Shown: positions 26,886-36,798 of the stretch, piece by piece
Layout: the number at the start of each line of letters is the position of its first letter
Numbering within the stretch: the first letter of the stretch is position 1
Origin: Pseudomonas grimontii
GTDB taxonomy: Bacteria; Pseudomonadota; Gammaproteobacteria; Pseudomonadales; Pseudomonadaceae
NCBI RefSeq assembly: GCF_007858185.1
Contig: NZ_VFES01000003.1
Coordinates: forward strand, 248,001-312,000
Direction: 5' to 3'
Length of the DNA: 64,000 bases
The notes under the pieces: generated by a model
Database searches by the model: none
Told to the model about the DNA's origin: nothing
Seen by the model: only the letters and a program-made list of their open reading frames with translations
Made by a program: the position numbers and the translations under genes

Positions 26886-29050
26886 AAGTCCAAGTCAATG
26901 ATTGTTTCGAACCGCTTACTGAGTTTTCCGTCGTGCCGGGCTTCGTTAGGGTCTTGTACCTCAATGAGCGATACGATGCGGTCGTTTTGATCCAATTAAC
27001 GGATCCGCCCCGCCAGCCGATTGGTTTAGGCCTGGAGGAGCTTCGCGGATCCGTCATTGCAGGTGATACGAAGCTAGCCAAGGTCGTTACGCCTGAGTTT
27101 CTCTTAGTGTTAGAGGATGACTTGGATGAGAAAAAGAAGCGGGAAAGGGATGAAAAGTGGAACATCATCGCACCCCTGATCGACTCAGATTATCCAGGTC
27201 AGATATTCGCTCCTGGTGAGATGGGTCAAATGGTCGGCGCTAGAGCTGTTGAGCTCGGTATACAGCGCAAGAGCATCTATCGACTTCTGTACCGTTACTG
27301 GATCAATGGCCAAGTTCGAAATGCGCTCTTGAAAAACTATGCGGGCGTCGGAGTTCCTGAGCGCAAGTATGATCCCGCAAAGCCCCCAGGTAGGAAGCCA
27401 AGGTATCAAGGTATTGCCGTTTCACCGACCAAGGTTATCGATGCCGTGGATAAGCGCTGTATCCGTATCGGCTACTCGTTATTTGTCGGGGATAAGACTT
27501 CTACGATAACCAACGCCTATGTTGAGATGCTCAGGAGGTTCTATACCGCGAAAGACCTGTCGAAAAATCCAGAATCAGGCGGTCGTTTGCTACCCGAATC
27601 GGAAATTCCTTCCTTTAGACAGTTCGATTATTGGGGAAAGCAATATTTCGACGAGGTTGAAACTGAACGTGGCCGTAAGGGAATGCGTAAGTGGCTAAAA
27701 GATTGCCGCCCCCTTTCTGGAACCGTCCGTGACTGGCTTCGTGGCCCCTGCCATCAGTTTGAGATCGATGCCACCATTGCGGACATTTATCTCGTGAACG
27801 GATACTCCAGGCGAATGCTCATTGGACGGCCGGTTGTGTACGTCGTCATTGATAGCTTTTCCGGCATGATCGTCGGTCTCTACATCGGATTAGAGGGCCC
27901 GAGTTGGAACGGAGCCAGGCAAGCGCTTTTCAACGCTTTCACTTCGAAGGTTGAGTTTTGCGCTACCAATGGGGTCACAATCGATTCAGGGGAATGGGCC
28001 TGTCATCACCTCCCACATCACATCTACGCTGATCGAGGCGAGATGTTGGGGAAAGCAGCTGAGGGTCTTGCCACTGGCCTGAATATCGAGCTGGGAATCG
28101 CTCCGCCTTACCGCCCTGACTGGAAGTCGATGGTTGAGAGCCGGTTCGGTATCCTGAACAACCTGACAGGCATCAGGTGGCTTCCTGGTGGTGTAGCTGC
28201 TAGGGAGAAGGAACGTGGCGAGCGAGATTACCGACTCGATGCAACGCTGAGCATTAAAGAGTTCACCAAGATTATCATCCAGTGTGTCCTTCACTATAAC
28301 CGCTTCAACAGGCAGCCCGACAGGCTCACTCAAGAGATGATGAACGACGGTGTCGATCCGACGCCGTCAGGTATCTGGACTTGGGCATTAGAAAATGGTC
28401 ATGTCGAACCAAACAATCATCCCGACGAGCTGGTCTATCTCCATTTGCTTCCGCGCGAGCAAGCGACGGTGCAAAAGGGTGGTGTGCTATTCCGAGGGAT
28501 GCACTATGTCTGTGATGTAGCGATCGAGAACAACTGGTTTGCGAAGGCCCGTAGCCGCGGGGTTTGGTCGATAGAGTGTTGGTATGACCCAAATTCCTCA
28601 GCACATATCTGGATTCGGGGAGACAACAAACAGTTCATCCGTTGCGATTTGCGTAAGTCTGATAGCAAGTATGCTGGTTATCGATCCGATGAGATTTTCG
28701 ATCTGCTCGAAGCTTACCGCCAGACTCCACCGACTCATAAACGCGCTGAGTTGGAGAGTCGGATTTCGCTGCTGGAGGAAGTTAATCAAGTCGTCAGCGG
28801 TGCGATCGCTGAGCGAAATGATGAGCCAGCGCCTGCGACCAAAGCTGAGATGATTGGAAATATTCGTGAGAATCGCGCCGTTGAGCGCCTCAAGGAGCGT
28901 GAGACCGCCCATGTGCCAGAGGGTGTAAGGATTGAATCGCCTGTGCTCAAGACAGAGATCTCCCAAGATCGCTCAGAAAACTTTGCCGGCCCTCGCAGCG
29001 CTCAGGTTATCGATATGCTCAAACGCCTGCGCCCAGGACAAAACTCATGA
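26882..29050 (+). CDS. tnsB: TnsB-like DDE transposase
   Basis: A 722-aa transposase of the Mu/TnsB integrase family. The catalytic triad can be read as Asp296 (FEIDATIADIYL), Asp384 (HIYADRGEML) and Glu419 (SMVESRFGILNN). DNA-binding helices precede it (MVGARAVELGIQRKSIYRLLYRYW) and a beta-barrel and a charged C-terminal tail follow, the latter likely contacting TnsC. It recognises the end repeats and performs strand transfer. It overlaps tnsA and tnsC by 4 bp each. Confidence 0.93.
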   Translation: MKVQVNDCFEPLTEFSVVPGFVRVLYLNERYDAVVLIQLTDPPRQPIGLGLEELRGSVIAGDTKLAKVVTPEFLLVLEDDLDEKKKRERDEKWNIIAPLIDSDYPGQIFAPGEMGQMVGARAVELGIQRKSIYRLLYRYWINGQVRNALLKNYAGVGVPERKYDPAKPPGRKPRYQGIAVSPTKVIDAVDKRCIRIGYSLFVGDKTSTITNAYVEMLRRFYTAKDLSKNPESGGRLLPESEIPSFRQFDYWGKQYFDEVETERGRKGMRKWLKDCRPLSGTVRDWLRGPCHQFEIDATIADIYLVNGYSRRMLIGRPVVYVVIDSFSGMIVGLYIGLEGPSWNGARQALFNAFTSKVEFCATNGVTIDSGEWACHHLPHHIYADRGEMLGKAAEGLATGLNIELGIAPPYRPDWKSMVESRFGILNNLTGIRWLPGGVAAREKERGERDYRLDATLSIKEFTKIIIQCVLHYNRFNRQPDRLTQEMMNDGVDPTPSGIWTWALENGHVEPNNHPDELVYLHLLPREQATVQKGGVLFRGMHYVCDVAIENNWFAKARSRGVWSIECWYDPNSSAHIWIRGDNKQFIRCDLRKSDSKYAGYRSDEIFDLLEAYRQTPPTHKRAELESRISLLEEVNQVVSGAIAERNDEPAPATKAEMIGNIRENRAVERLKERETAHVPEGVRIESPVLKTEISQDRSENFAGPRSAQVIDMLKRLRPGQNS

Positions 29051-30516
29051 AAGGCGCCCAAGTTTTCGCAAGCTACACGAAGCAGGCGATAGCGGACTAC
29101 GCGGGAAATCCACTCATCGAAGCGCTGCCACCGATCTTCTCAGAAGAGGTGGCAATGCAACTAATCTCGAACTTCCCCCGTCCTGTTGATCCAGAAGAGC
29201 TGACCCTCGACCGATCGACTCGGGTTCACTGCATCGACCGGTTGAGAACGGTGGTCCAGCCTTTGTTGGTCCACATGGATCTGGAGTCCGTATTTTCATT
29301 GCTGGTACGACGTGGGTACGTCGGACGCAACCCGACCTCTCCAGACACTGTCAGACATCTTCACTCACTTTCGGGCGCACAGCGCTACCACGATGGATTT
29401 AAGTCCACTGCCGAAACGTTCAGTCTGGTTGGCCTTAGTGGCATTGGAAAGTCCACCGCACTCGAAGCCATTTTGAGTCTCTACCCTCAAACGATTCGCC
29501 ACGAGCGTTATGAAGGAAAGCAGTTCGTTCATACCCAGATCACCTGGCTCAAGCTTGACTGCCCCCGAGATGGTTCGCTGGCAGGCTTCTGTCAGCAATT
29601 TTTCTATGCGGTCGGGCGAGCTTTAGGTGATGAGGATTACTACAAGCGGTATAGGGCTCGGAACATCAATGACTCGTTGCAACAAATGGAACAGGTTGCG
29701 AGTACATTTTTCATCGGAGCTTTGCTGATCGACGAACTTCAGAACCTGCACCTCGCGAAAACTGGGGGCAAGGACAACATGCTGAATTTCTTCCTCCATC
29801 TAGTGAACAACATCGGAATTCCTGTGGTGTTCATCGGGACAAATTCGATGATCAGCCTATTTTCGGACGTCATGCGCAACGCAAGGCGTTGCTGCGGCGT
29901 CGGGGTACTCGAATTTAAACGTTTTGAGAAGGACGATGACGAGTGGCGCATGCTTGTTGAAAACCTCTGGAGCTATCAGTGGTACCAGCAGCCGGTCGAA
30001 CTGACAGAGGATGTGTTTGATGCGCTGTATGAGCATACACAAGGGGTCACCGACTTTTTGGTGAAGCTTTTGGTGCTCAGTCAAAGGTATGCGATCCAGA
30101 GTGGTTCGGAATGCGTTACCGCCGAGACAATTGCGTTGGTGAGCAACACCAAGATGCAGATATTGAAGCCAGCTTTGTCCGCTCTGCGAAGCCGAGATCC
30201 GAAACGGATGCGGCAGTTCGATGATTTGCTTCCGATTGAAGACCAACTAAGCGACATGATGGCGTTCGATGGTGTGGCTCGGCCGGAGCGACTGGCATTG
30301 CTGCGCAGTGTCATCAGTCGCAGCGACAATAGTGCTACCAAACCTAATGTGGCGGCCGTTAACCAAGTCAAATCGCAGTCACCTGCGGCGGTGGCGGTTG
30401 AGACCTCAGAGGCACAGGCGCTAAGTGAAAGTGAAGACTCCATTGAGGCGTTGAAGAGCGCCGGTTGGATAAGCAGTGATCTCTTTGAGTTTTCTCCGTT
30501 GTATCGGAAGGGGTGA
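29047..30516 (+). CDS. tnsC: TnsC-like AAA+ transposition regulator
   Basis: A 489-aa ATPase with Walker A GLSGIGKST near residues 130-138, Walker B ALLIDELQNL near 226-235 and sensor-1 VVFIGTNSM. TnsC assembles on target DNA and links the TniQ/TnsD target selector to the TnsAB transposase, and gives target immunity. It is ATGA-coupled to tnsB and 15 bp before tniQ1. The last 90 residues are low-complexity and probably unstructured. Confidence 0.92.
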   Translation: MKGAQVFASYTKQAIADYAGNPLIEALPPIFSEEVAMQLISNFPRPVDPEELTLDRSTRVHCIDRLRTVVQPLLVHMDLESVFSLLVRRGYVGRNPTSPDTVRHLHSLSGAQRYHDGFKSTAETFSLVGLSGIGKSTALEAILSLYPQTIRHERYEGKQFVHTQITWLKLDCPRDGSLAGFCQQFFYAVGRALGDEDYYKRYRARNINDSLQQMEQVASTFFIGALLIDELQNLHLAKTGGKDNMLNFFLHLVNNIGIPVVFIGTNSMISLFSDVMRNARRCCGVGVLEFKRFEKDDDEWRMLVENLWSYQWYQQPVELTEDVFDALYEHTQGVTDFLVKLLVLSQRYAIQSGSECVTAETIALVSNTKMQILKPALSALRSRDPKRMRQFDDLLPIEDQLSDMMAFDGVARPERLALLRSVISRSDNSATKPNVAAVNQVKSQSPAAVAVETSEAQALSESEDSIEALKSAGWISSDLFEFSPLYRKG

Positions 30517-30531
30517 ATTAAGGGTGACGAA

Positions 30532-32217
30532 ATGGGGCTCAAATTCCATTTCTTTCCGGCCGTTTTCCACGATGAGACGCTTCACAGCGTTCTCTCAAGA
30601 TACGCCCGGCTCTGTGGCGTACGTAGTTGCGCAGCAGTTTTCGATGGAGCGCAGTCCGCGAAATGCTTTTCGCAGAACGTTGCTTTTCCATGTCGACTAG
30701 CTGAGCTTGTCGAGGCGCTGCCGTGTGATACAGGCTTATCGCTAGCCGCTGTTATAAAGCGCCATACGCAACTGCCCTACTACGAACCTTTTTTGACCCC
30801 GCAACAGGTGGACGACGCCAATATCTTGATGGCGGGAAACGGCAAGGGGTTGATGCTAAGGTTGGGGTTAATCGCGAGCCGACTCGAGTTTGCTTCGAGA
30901 GTGCGATTTTGCTTCGACTGTGTCCAACAGGACATGGCCTGTGTGGGAGCAGCGTACTGGCACCGTGTGCATCAGCTTCCAGGCGTTTTGATCTGTCCCC
31001 ACCATGGAACCCCGTTGAGGTTCCTTGATTACCGCTGGTTGAGCAGAAACTCTCGAAGAATGCATTTACCGGACGATGAGGACGTTCAGTCTCACTCCAT
31101 TTCGCTAGACATCCCTCAAAATCTACAAAGTGCTCTGCAAGAAATAGCGCAGCGTTCGATGCAGGTGCTTGAGACCGATGTTCCGCCATTATGTCCTGAT
31201 GCGATTCGCTCGGTGTTTCTGGATAGCGCTATTGCCTTGAAAATGGCTTCCGATACTGGTCGGCTGCACTTAGGCATTTTGGCGCGACACATGTCTGCGT
31301 TCTTTGAGGCGCTCCCCTCCTCAGGGGAATACTCGATACTGAGCAAGTCGTCTGCGGATATACCGGCGGCCTGGATTGTGAAGCTTTTGCGTAAGCCGAG
31401 GGGCACCCATCATCCGCTGAAATTCATCCTGCTGGCCTGTGCGCTCAAGGTCGATATGGAAAGGATACTGCGGCCAAACGGGCCTATTACCGAGTCGCTT
31501 AGTCGAACAGCCAATAGCGAAACTCCTGGTGGACGAGCTGCCAACAGATCTCCAACCAATCGCTCAAGCACCAATGAGTATATGAGTGAGGCATCTGAAA
31601 CGATCTGGACGCTGGCGCTCATGGGGGCTAACGCTAAGACCATAGCGTCAGAAACAAGGAGCTCGGTTACATGCGTCTACCGAATGATACGCGCGATTTC
31701 GTATGGACCTGACCTATGGAAAGAGGCGAGGCTTTCGAAACTGCTGGTTGATAGGAGGAACCGATTTGACGGGGAATACAGAGCTCGCCTAGCTCATGAG
31801 TGTCGAGATTATGTGTGGCTTCATCGAAACGATCGGCAATGGCTGTCCGAGCTTACACAAGAGCCAGGAAAAGCCCACAGACCGCGCGGACAGCAGGCAG
31901 AAAGATTCAAAGACCTCGACCTTGACCTTGCCAACGAAGTGGTTCAATGCGCTGAAATGTTACGAGCGCTTCCAGGTAAACCTGTCCGCATCTCACGGAC
32001 AAAAATAGGCAGAGAGCTTCATGTGTTATCTAGGTTTGAAAAGCAGCTCAACAAGCTGCCGCACTGTGCGGCTGCACTGGCAGCCGAATGCGAAACCCTT
32101 GATGCATTCCATCGGCGGCGCCTGAGCTGGGCCGAGCGGAAGCTAAAACTTGACGGCAAGCCAATCACTCAATCAGCGCTGTATCGAACAGCGTGTCTCA
32201 GAAAACTCCAAATATGA
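30532..32217 (+). CDS. tniQ: TniQ/TnsD-family target selector 1
   Basis: 561 aa with the TniQ N-terminal signature (HFFPAVFHDETLHSVLSRYARLCG) and zinc-finger region CFDCVQQDMACVGAAYWHR...LPGVLICPHHG starting near residue 126. The C-terminal half has helix-turn-helix-like stretches (NAKTIASETRSSVTCVYRMI) expected of a TnsD-type DNA reader. It follows tnsC directly and is the likely site-specific selector for the current insertion site (inference). Confidence 0.87.
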   Translation: MGLKFHFFPAVFHDETLHSVLSRYARLCGVRSCAAVFDGAQSAKCFSQNVAFPCRLAELVEALPCDTGLSLAAVIKRHTQLPYYEPFLTPQQVDDANILMAGNGKGLMLRLGLIASRLEFASRVRFCFDCVQQDMACVGAAYWHRVHQLPGVLICPHHGTPLRFLDYRWLSRNSRRMHLPDDEDVQSHSISLDIPQNLQSALQEIAQRSMQVLETDVPPLCPDAIRSVFLDSAIALKMASDTGRLHLGILARHMSAFFEALPSSGEYSILSKSSADIPAAWIVKLLRKPRGTHHPLKFILLACALKVDMERILRPNGPITESLSRTANSETPGGRAANRSPTNRSSTNEYMSEASETIWTLALMGANAKTIASETRSSVTCVYRMIRAISYGPDLWKEARLSKLLVDRRNRFDGEYRARLAHECRDYVWLHRNDRQWLSELTQEPGKAHRPRGQQAERFKDLDLDLANEVVQCAEMLRALPGKPVRISRTKIGRELHVLSRFEKQLNKLPHCAAALAAECETLDAFHRRRLSWAERKLKLDGKPITQSALYRTACLRKLQI

Positions 32218-32533
32218 GTGAAGGCACCCTGATCCGCGTATGAATATTGCTCTGTAACGCCGTCGGCACAAGCCTCTATATATATGAGCTGTGCGTGGAT
32301 TCGATGTGTGAATTTTGACGAGGCGTGCAGTGAAAGTATTTATATGTGTGGTGTATTGTATTTTGACTTTGGCGTAAAAACTGCTGTTTTCTAATAAAAC
32401 AGTTGCTGGCTGTTCGCTACTGTATGGCGTTCATTTTTAAAATCCTTACCCGGGTACACGGTGATATGTGATAAAAGAACACCATCCACAGGACTCGCGT
32501 CCTACCAGACCCACGCTAGAAAGTCGGCTACTC

Positions 32534-34207
32534 ATGTCCAGTATTCTGTTTTTCCCAATGTCTATGCCAGACGAGACACTATTATCTCGTATTACGAGAT
32601 ACCATTTTTTGTCCGGAAACAAAACCGAGGCAGAAACTTTCCGTGATCTTTTTGGCGTTGCGCCATTCCAACTATCTATCATACCAAAGCAATTAGAAAA
32701 CCTTGCTTCTCGATTGCCGGGAGTTAAAGAAGGCAACTTGGCTGAGTTGCTTGAGATTAACACTACGTTCCCAGCCTACAAACCTTTTATAGGATTATCA
32801 AAAGAATCCTCTAAGGAATTTGACAAGGTTTTATCTGATGTCGCTCGAGTGCCTAGGAGAGAAGGTACGAGGAATAGCAGAGCTAAAATTTGCTTGGCCT
32901 GTGTGCAGGCCGACCTCATAGAGTGTGGCTACGCATATTGGCACCGAGCTCATCATGTACCGGGCGTTACAGCGTGCTGGCGACACGGTGAAGAACTTCT
33001 TAAATCTTGCCCTAATTGCTCTCACCCTTTCTATCGTAAAAACCGATTGTTACCGGGGTTGACCGATGATTGTGCTTGCGGGTGGAACGCTGTTAAACCT
33101 ACGAACCGCTCACTCGCCTCAAATGAAGAGCGCGAGTTTGCAGTTTTTGTAAATGATATTCTGCAACGCAATCTGCCATCGATAGAATATACGGTTTTGG
33201 CTGCTTGTTATCGGCGTCAAGCAAAGAAGCAAGGGTTTGTTCATGGGAACCTAATTGGCACAGCTAAATTATTTAGCAGTATTCGTGATAAGTTCAGCGA
33301 TGAAATTATTTCGAAAATTGATTTGGCATACGCAGCTGGAATTCGAAGTCAATGGATTAGGCTATCGACAACAAGAGGTCAAATTGATATGCCGTTGGCA
33401 AGGCATCTTTTAATATCTCTCCATCTTTTTGGATGTGCAGAAAAGTTTGAGAAATGCTTGGCAGAAGAGTCTCTACTTGCTAGCTCGGCAAACCCGACGG
33501 TCCGTCTTAAAGAGAAAACTTTGCCAGAACATAAGAAAAAGGCTTATCGAGAAAAAATCTCAATGCTACTTGAAGTGAAGCCAGGCATTGGTATGGACTA
33601 TCTTTGGGTAAGTGCTTATCAAGTAACCCGTTGGCTCAACGAAAACGATAAGGACTGGTTGTTGAGTAAAATTACAGGGAACTTAATGCAGAAGAGTAGT
33701 GTCGAGCCGGTGGTAAATGATGAGGACGAAAAATACGCAACTATTCTTATAGAGGGCGTTGAGAACTTGTACCGCATCACCCAAAAACAGGTGCGAGTAA
33801 ATATCAGTAACATGCTTGCACTTTTGCCGCGAAAAGTAAGTAGGGAGCGTGCGACTCGTAAGTCTTTCCCATTGCTGTCAGCTCAACTTGAACTTCATCT
33901 TGAGTCTCTTTGGCATTTTAGGTTACGGAGATTTATATGGACGATGTCGGAGATCGCGAGGCTTAAGTTACCCCCAAACAACTCCAGCTTGAGATTATTG
34001 ACAACAGTGCCTCATGTGGCCTGCCAGGCTCTCATAAATCACTTCGAGTGGGATTTAGACAGCATGGTTAAGGACGGCATTAAGGTTGACGTTATGCTTA
34101 GAAATACCGGTGTCTCGCGGCAATGGGAAGGGCCACCAGGTTATGATATTCCCATGGGTGGCAATGCATACATGGAGATGATCGCGTCCAATTCAAAGCT
34201 CCAGTAG
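32534..34207 (+). CDS. TniQ/TnsD-family target selector 2, AT-rich
   Basis: 557 aa from the ATG at 32534, chosen because the family motif MSSILFFPMSMPDETLLSRITRY begins there; an in-frame GTG at 32468 would add 22 residues. Zinc-finger cysteines and histidines appear as CLACVQADLIECGYAYWHRAHH...CWRHG...CPNC...CACGW. Its base composition is clearly more AT-rich than tnsABC, and a 250-bp AT-rich spacer without a gene separates it from tniQ1, so it was probably acquired separately. A second selector could open a second target pathway, as TnsE does in Tn7. Confidence 0.83.
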   Translation: MSSILFFPMSMPDETLLSRITRYHFLSGNKTEAETFRDLFGVAPFQLSIIPKQLENLASRLPGVKEGNLAELLEINTTFPAYKPFIGLSKESSKEFDKVLSDVARVPRREGTRNSRAKICLACVQADLIECGYAYWHRAHHVPGVTACWRHGEELLKSCPNCSHPFYRKNRLLPGLTDDCACGWNAVKPTNRSLASNEEREFAVFVNDILQRNLPSIEYTVLAACYRRQAKKQGFVHGNLIGTAKLFSSIRDKFSDEIISKIDLAYAAGIRSQWIRLSTTRGQIDMPLARHLLISLHLFGCAEKFEKCLAEESLLASSANPTVRLKEKTLPEHKKKAYREKISMLLEVKPGIGMDYLWVSAYQVTRWLNENDKDWLLSKITGNLMQKSSVEPVVNDEDEKYATILIEGVENLYRITQKQVRVNISNMLALLPRKVSRERATRKSFPLLSAQLELHLESLWHFRLRRFIWTMSEIARLKLPPNNSSLRLLTTVPHVACQALINHFEWDLDSMVKDGIKVDVMLRNTGVSRQWEGPPGYDIPMGGNAYMEMIASNSKLQ

Positions 34208-34604
34208 ATATTTTTATGGCGTGGCGCAGTTGCTCTGGATCCGGTGATTTTTGTGGCTTATTGCTGGGCGTTGGATGTCATTGTTAATACCGACGCCTAT
34301 TGCGTATTGATCGGGCATTGGATGTGCACCGATAGCAGCGGTTTACGCATATACGGGATTTATGCCGCAGAAGCAGATATCGCTCACGTACCGCAGACAC
34401 CGGCATCTATTTTGACGTCGGATTCAAGCATGAGCAATGGCATAAATCAGACCATAGCTAAAGGGCTAAACGTTAGCTTTTGAGCAGATGAGCCAAGTTT
34501 TGCGTGCTGTTCATCGGGGTTTAAGTCGGGCGATTTACGGGCAGCTATGCTGACTGGTGTGATTAATCATTCGACTCGATTTATGAAGTGGGTCGGAGGG
34601 ATGA

Positions 34605-34844
34605 ATGAATCTGGCGGGCCTAGCAGAACTGGTTTCTGGTGGTGAAAAAATACCTGGATGTGAGCTTCCTCATTCAGACGCCGTGGCTCTGATCGGATCT
34701 TACTTCCCTGGACGGACCTATTGCCTAGTCGCTGACTGGATAATGGTTGATTTAGTGGTCTCCCCCCGTCAGTTAAAGGTCGTTGTTAGAGGAGGAGTTA
34801 CTCCTACACTGGTCAACACTTTGTTTGTTCTCCACGATAGCTGA
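34605..34844 (+). CDS. Possible small protein, unknown
   Basis: 79 aa, starting MNLAGLAELVSGGEKIPGCE. The ATG at 34605 is preceded by GTCGGAGGG, a usable ribosome site although close. No family, signal peptide or membrane segment was recognised. Kept only because of the ribosome site. Confidence 0.25.
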   Translation: MNLAGLAELVSGGEKIPGCELPHSDAVALIGSYFPGRTYCLVADWIMVDLVVSPRQLKVVVRGGVTPTLVNTLFVLHDS

Positions 34845-35502
34845 GGACGTTTCCATCGCGCCCGCTGGGTAAGAACCTCATTGGGAGTTTCCTTCACCCA
34901 CGATTGCCTGTTCGAGACCAAAAATACCGTTTATGTGTTGATGGGACCCGGCCGAAGGGTACAGACGGACCTAGATGTCGCTTTGAGCCTGTACTGAGAG
35001 TCACGGACGCGTAATGTGGTATTTATCGACGCTCAATGTTTTGGGCGCCGTCCCACTCAACCATCGCGGTACTGTCTCGGTGCTTACTGAGACATGGCGT
35101 TCGTAACAATCGTCCCCAGAACCAGGCCTATAGCGGAGTGGCGACACATGACCATTACCCGGACTATCGTCCAGACAGTCGAGTTCTTGTGTGACCTGTC
35201 TTGAGATCAAACCCTCCAAAAATCTGTTCTTCAGTAGGTAAAAGGCCTCCTGCGCATTACCTAGAACCTCGGGTAATCTTTGGGATAGATTCCTTCGAAG
35301 AATTGCTTCAAACGAAGGATCTGATCGATCCAGCGTGGGCGGTCCCCGCTCTTCAGCTGTGCTCCAGCGCTGACGGATAAGATTGGAAAAACTTTTCAGA
35401 CTGAGTCTACGTTAGAGACTATGGTCTGTGACAAGCCTAGATGATGCTGTCCGCGTTTCGACGCTCAGACCCTCGTGCTGATGAATGGCATAGAGTATTA
35501 TG

Positions 35503-35518
35503 CTGTATGCATATACAG
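35503..35518. promoter_or_regulatory. LexA (SOS) box upstream of the NA37-membrane protein pair
   Basis: CTGTATGCATATACAG is a perfect CTG-N10-CAG palindromic LexA site with the AT-rich core typical of strong SOS boxes. It lies 145 bp upstream of the NA37 gene, the nearest downstream gene in the right orientation. A promoter could not be placed with confidence. Confidence 0.7.
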
Positions 35519-35662
35519 TTATTGGGTTCGTGCAGCCTTACTGATCACTAGGTGTTGGAGCCCTTAGGTGATATCTGATATCGAGATAAGCCCTGAAGTT
35601 TGCTGGGTAAGGTGCTATTTTCAGTGATTCCATATTGATACTATCGGAACGGAATTCGACCT

Positions 35663-36796
35663 ATGATTACGCTGAAAACTGCCATTATTCACAGCTTCAA
35701 GAAGCTGGCCAAGACCAGCGTTATCTCCGAGGTGGTCAAGAAGGATGTGGCGCTCGATACTGAAAATCCCGCGTTGCATTTTCTGGTCAATGGTATCCAC
35801 GGCCTCATCGGCAAAGAAGGCAACAGCGTGGTCTACGGCCAGTTTGCCAATGATGACCGTCAGGGACCGTTTCCAGAGCGCTTCACCGCGTTCGTAGAAG
35901 TACAAGATGATGAAGCGCGATTTATCGACTTGACCCACTTGGCAATGGACCAGTTGGTGGAGCAAGCCGGTAATCAAGTCTTATCGACCGGTGGACACAT
36001 CCTTTGCGCTCAGTACACCGCAGGTGCAACCGACTTTTTCCTGGTCGCCAGCATGAAGGAACGCGGCGGTATACAGCTGGACGAGAACTATGTGCCCAAG
36101 GAAATTCAAGAGGTCGATCTCAACAAGGTTCAGCAGGCCGCCAGGATCAATTTAGCGAGTTTCGTGGCCATAAAGGCTATGGCTGCTGCGGCCGCTGCTG
36201 CGCCTGAGCAGAATGAAGATGACGCGGAGGATGAAGTGGATTCAACCTACCTGTGCTTCATCAGCCGGGGCCGTGATAGTCAGGCATCCGATTATTTCAT
36301 CTCTGCACTGGGATGCGCGAAAGGAGTAGCTTCCGGACGCGCTACCAAAAATGCCATTGATAACGTTGTACGGTTTTTTCGCGACAACAAAACGTTAAAA
36401 GGCTTTGGTTACAAGGCCAAAGAGGCGGTGATCAAGTATCTGGAGGAGCAGTTGGCCGCAGGCAAATCTGCGCGCTTGGACGCTATCTGCCACGTCGCTG
36501 TCGCACACGTACCCGCTGACTTAGTGGATGAAATTGTTGGGCTGAAAGACTATTTGAATAGCGAGAAACATAAGGTGCCAGACGACTTTACGGTCAATGC
36601 GAAATCGCTGAAAGAGAAGACCCGTATCAAGGGGGACGCGGCTAACTGGTCGTTGCAATTCGAGCGTGGAGCGTTAGGTAAGGATCCGGCCGCAGACGTT
36701 TATTATGATGAGGGACGGAAAAAGTTGACGCTGTCCAATCTGACTGCCGAACTGGTTGGTGTGATCGAGAAAGAACTGCTGGCCAGGGTCGGCTAA
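35663..36796 (+). CDS. NA37/NdpA-family nucleoid-associated protein
   Basis: A 377-aa protein of the 37-kDa nucleoid-associated (YejK/NdpA, PF04245) family. The N-terminal domain contains ALHFLVNGIHGLIGKEGNSVVYGQF, the middle QAARINLASFVAIKAMAAAAAAA and the conserved TYLCFISRGRDSQASDYFISALGC, and the C-terminus DAANWSLQFERGALG. It is longer than E. coli YejK (335 aa), partly through an Ala/acidic linker. Family members bind double-stranded DNA. It is coupled (2-bp gap) to a membrane protein of unknown family and lies under a LexA box in transposon cargo, which suggests a DNA-monitoring rather than housekeeping role (inference). Confidence 0.85.
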   Translation: MITLKTAIIHSFKKLAKTSVISEVVKKDVALDTENPALHFLVNGIHGLIGKEGNSVVYGQFANDDRQGPFPERFTAFVEVQDDEARFIDLTHLAMDQLVEQAGNQVLSTGGHILCAQYTAGATDFFLVASMKERGGIQLDENYVPKEIQEVDLNKVQQAARINLASFVAIKAMAAAAAAAPEQNEDDAEDEVDSTYLCFISRGRDSQASDYFISALGCAKGVASGRATKNAIDNVVRFFRDNKTLKGFGYKAKEAVIKYLEEQLAAGKSARLDAICHVAVAHVPADLVDEIVGLKDYLNSEKHKVPDDFTVNAKSLKEKTRIKGDAANWSLQFERGALGKDPAADVYYDEGRKKLTLSNLTAELVGVIEKELLARVG

Positions 36797-36798
36797 GA

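Larger units (their letters stand above)
34208..35662. other. 1.45-kb gene-poor stretch after the transposition genes
   Basis: No confident gene was found. Two small plus-strand frames are open at 34244-34483 and 34605-34844. A degenerate direct repeat (TTATTGCTGGGCGTTGGATG at 34258 and a variant at about 34303) lies in the first. The stretch 34845-35490 shows no coding signal that I can recognise on either strand and may be decayed DNA. The only clear site is the LexA box at 35503. Confidence 0.5.

Noticed and set aside
25781..34207. CRISPR-associated (type I-F3 or V-K) Tn7-like transposon
   Set aside because: No cas genes and no array of regularly spaced repeats were seen; the end repeats are too few and have almost no spacers.
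34244..34483. 79-codon frame after the second tniQ
   Set aside because: No ribosome site, no recognisable motif, and an internal degenerate direct repeat; probably non-coding.
35001..35219. 72-codon minus-strand frame in the gene-poor stretch
   Set aside because: No ribosome site, signal or family pattern; composition gives no coding bias.
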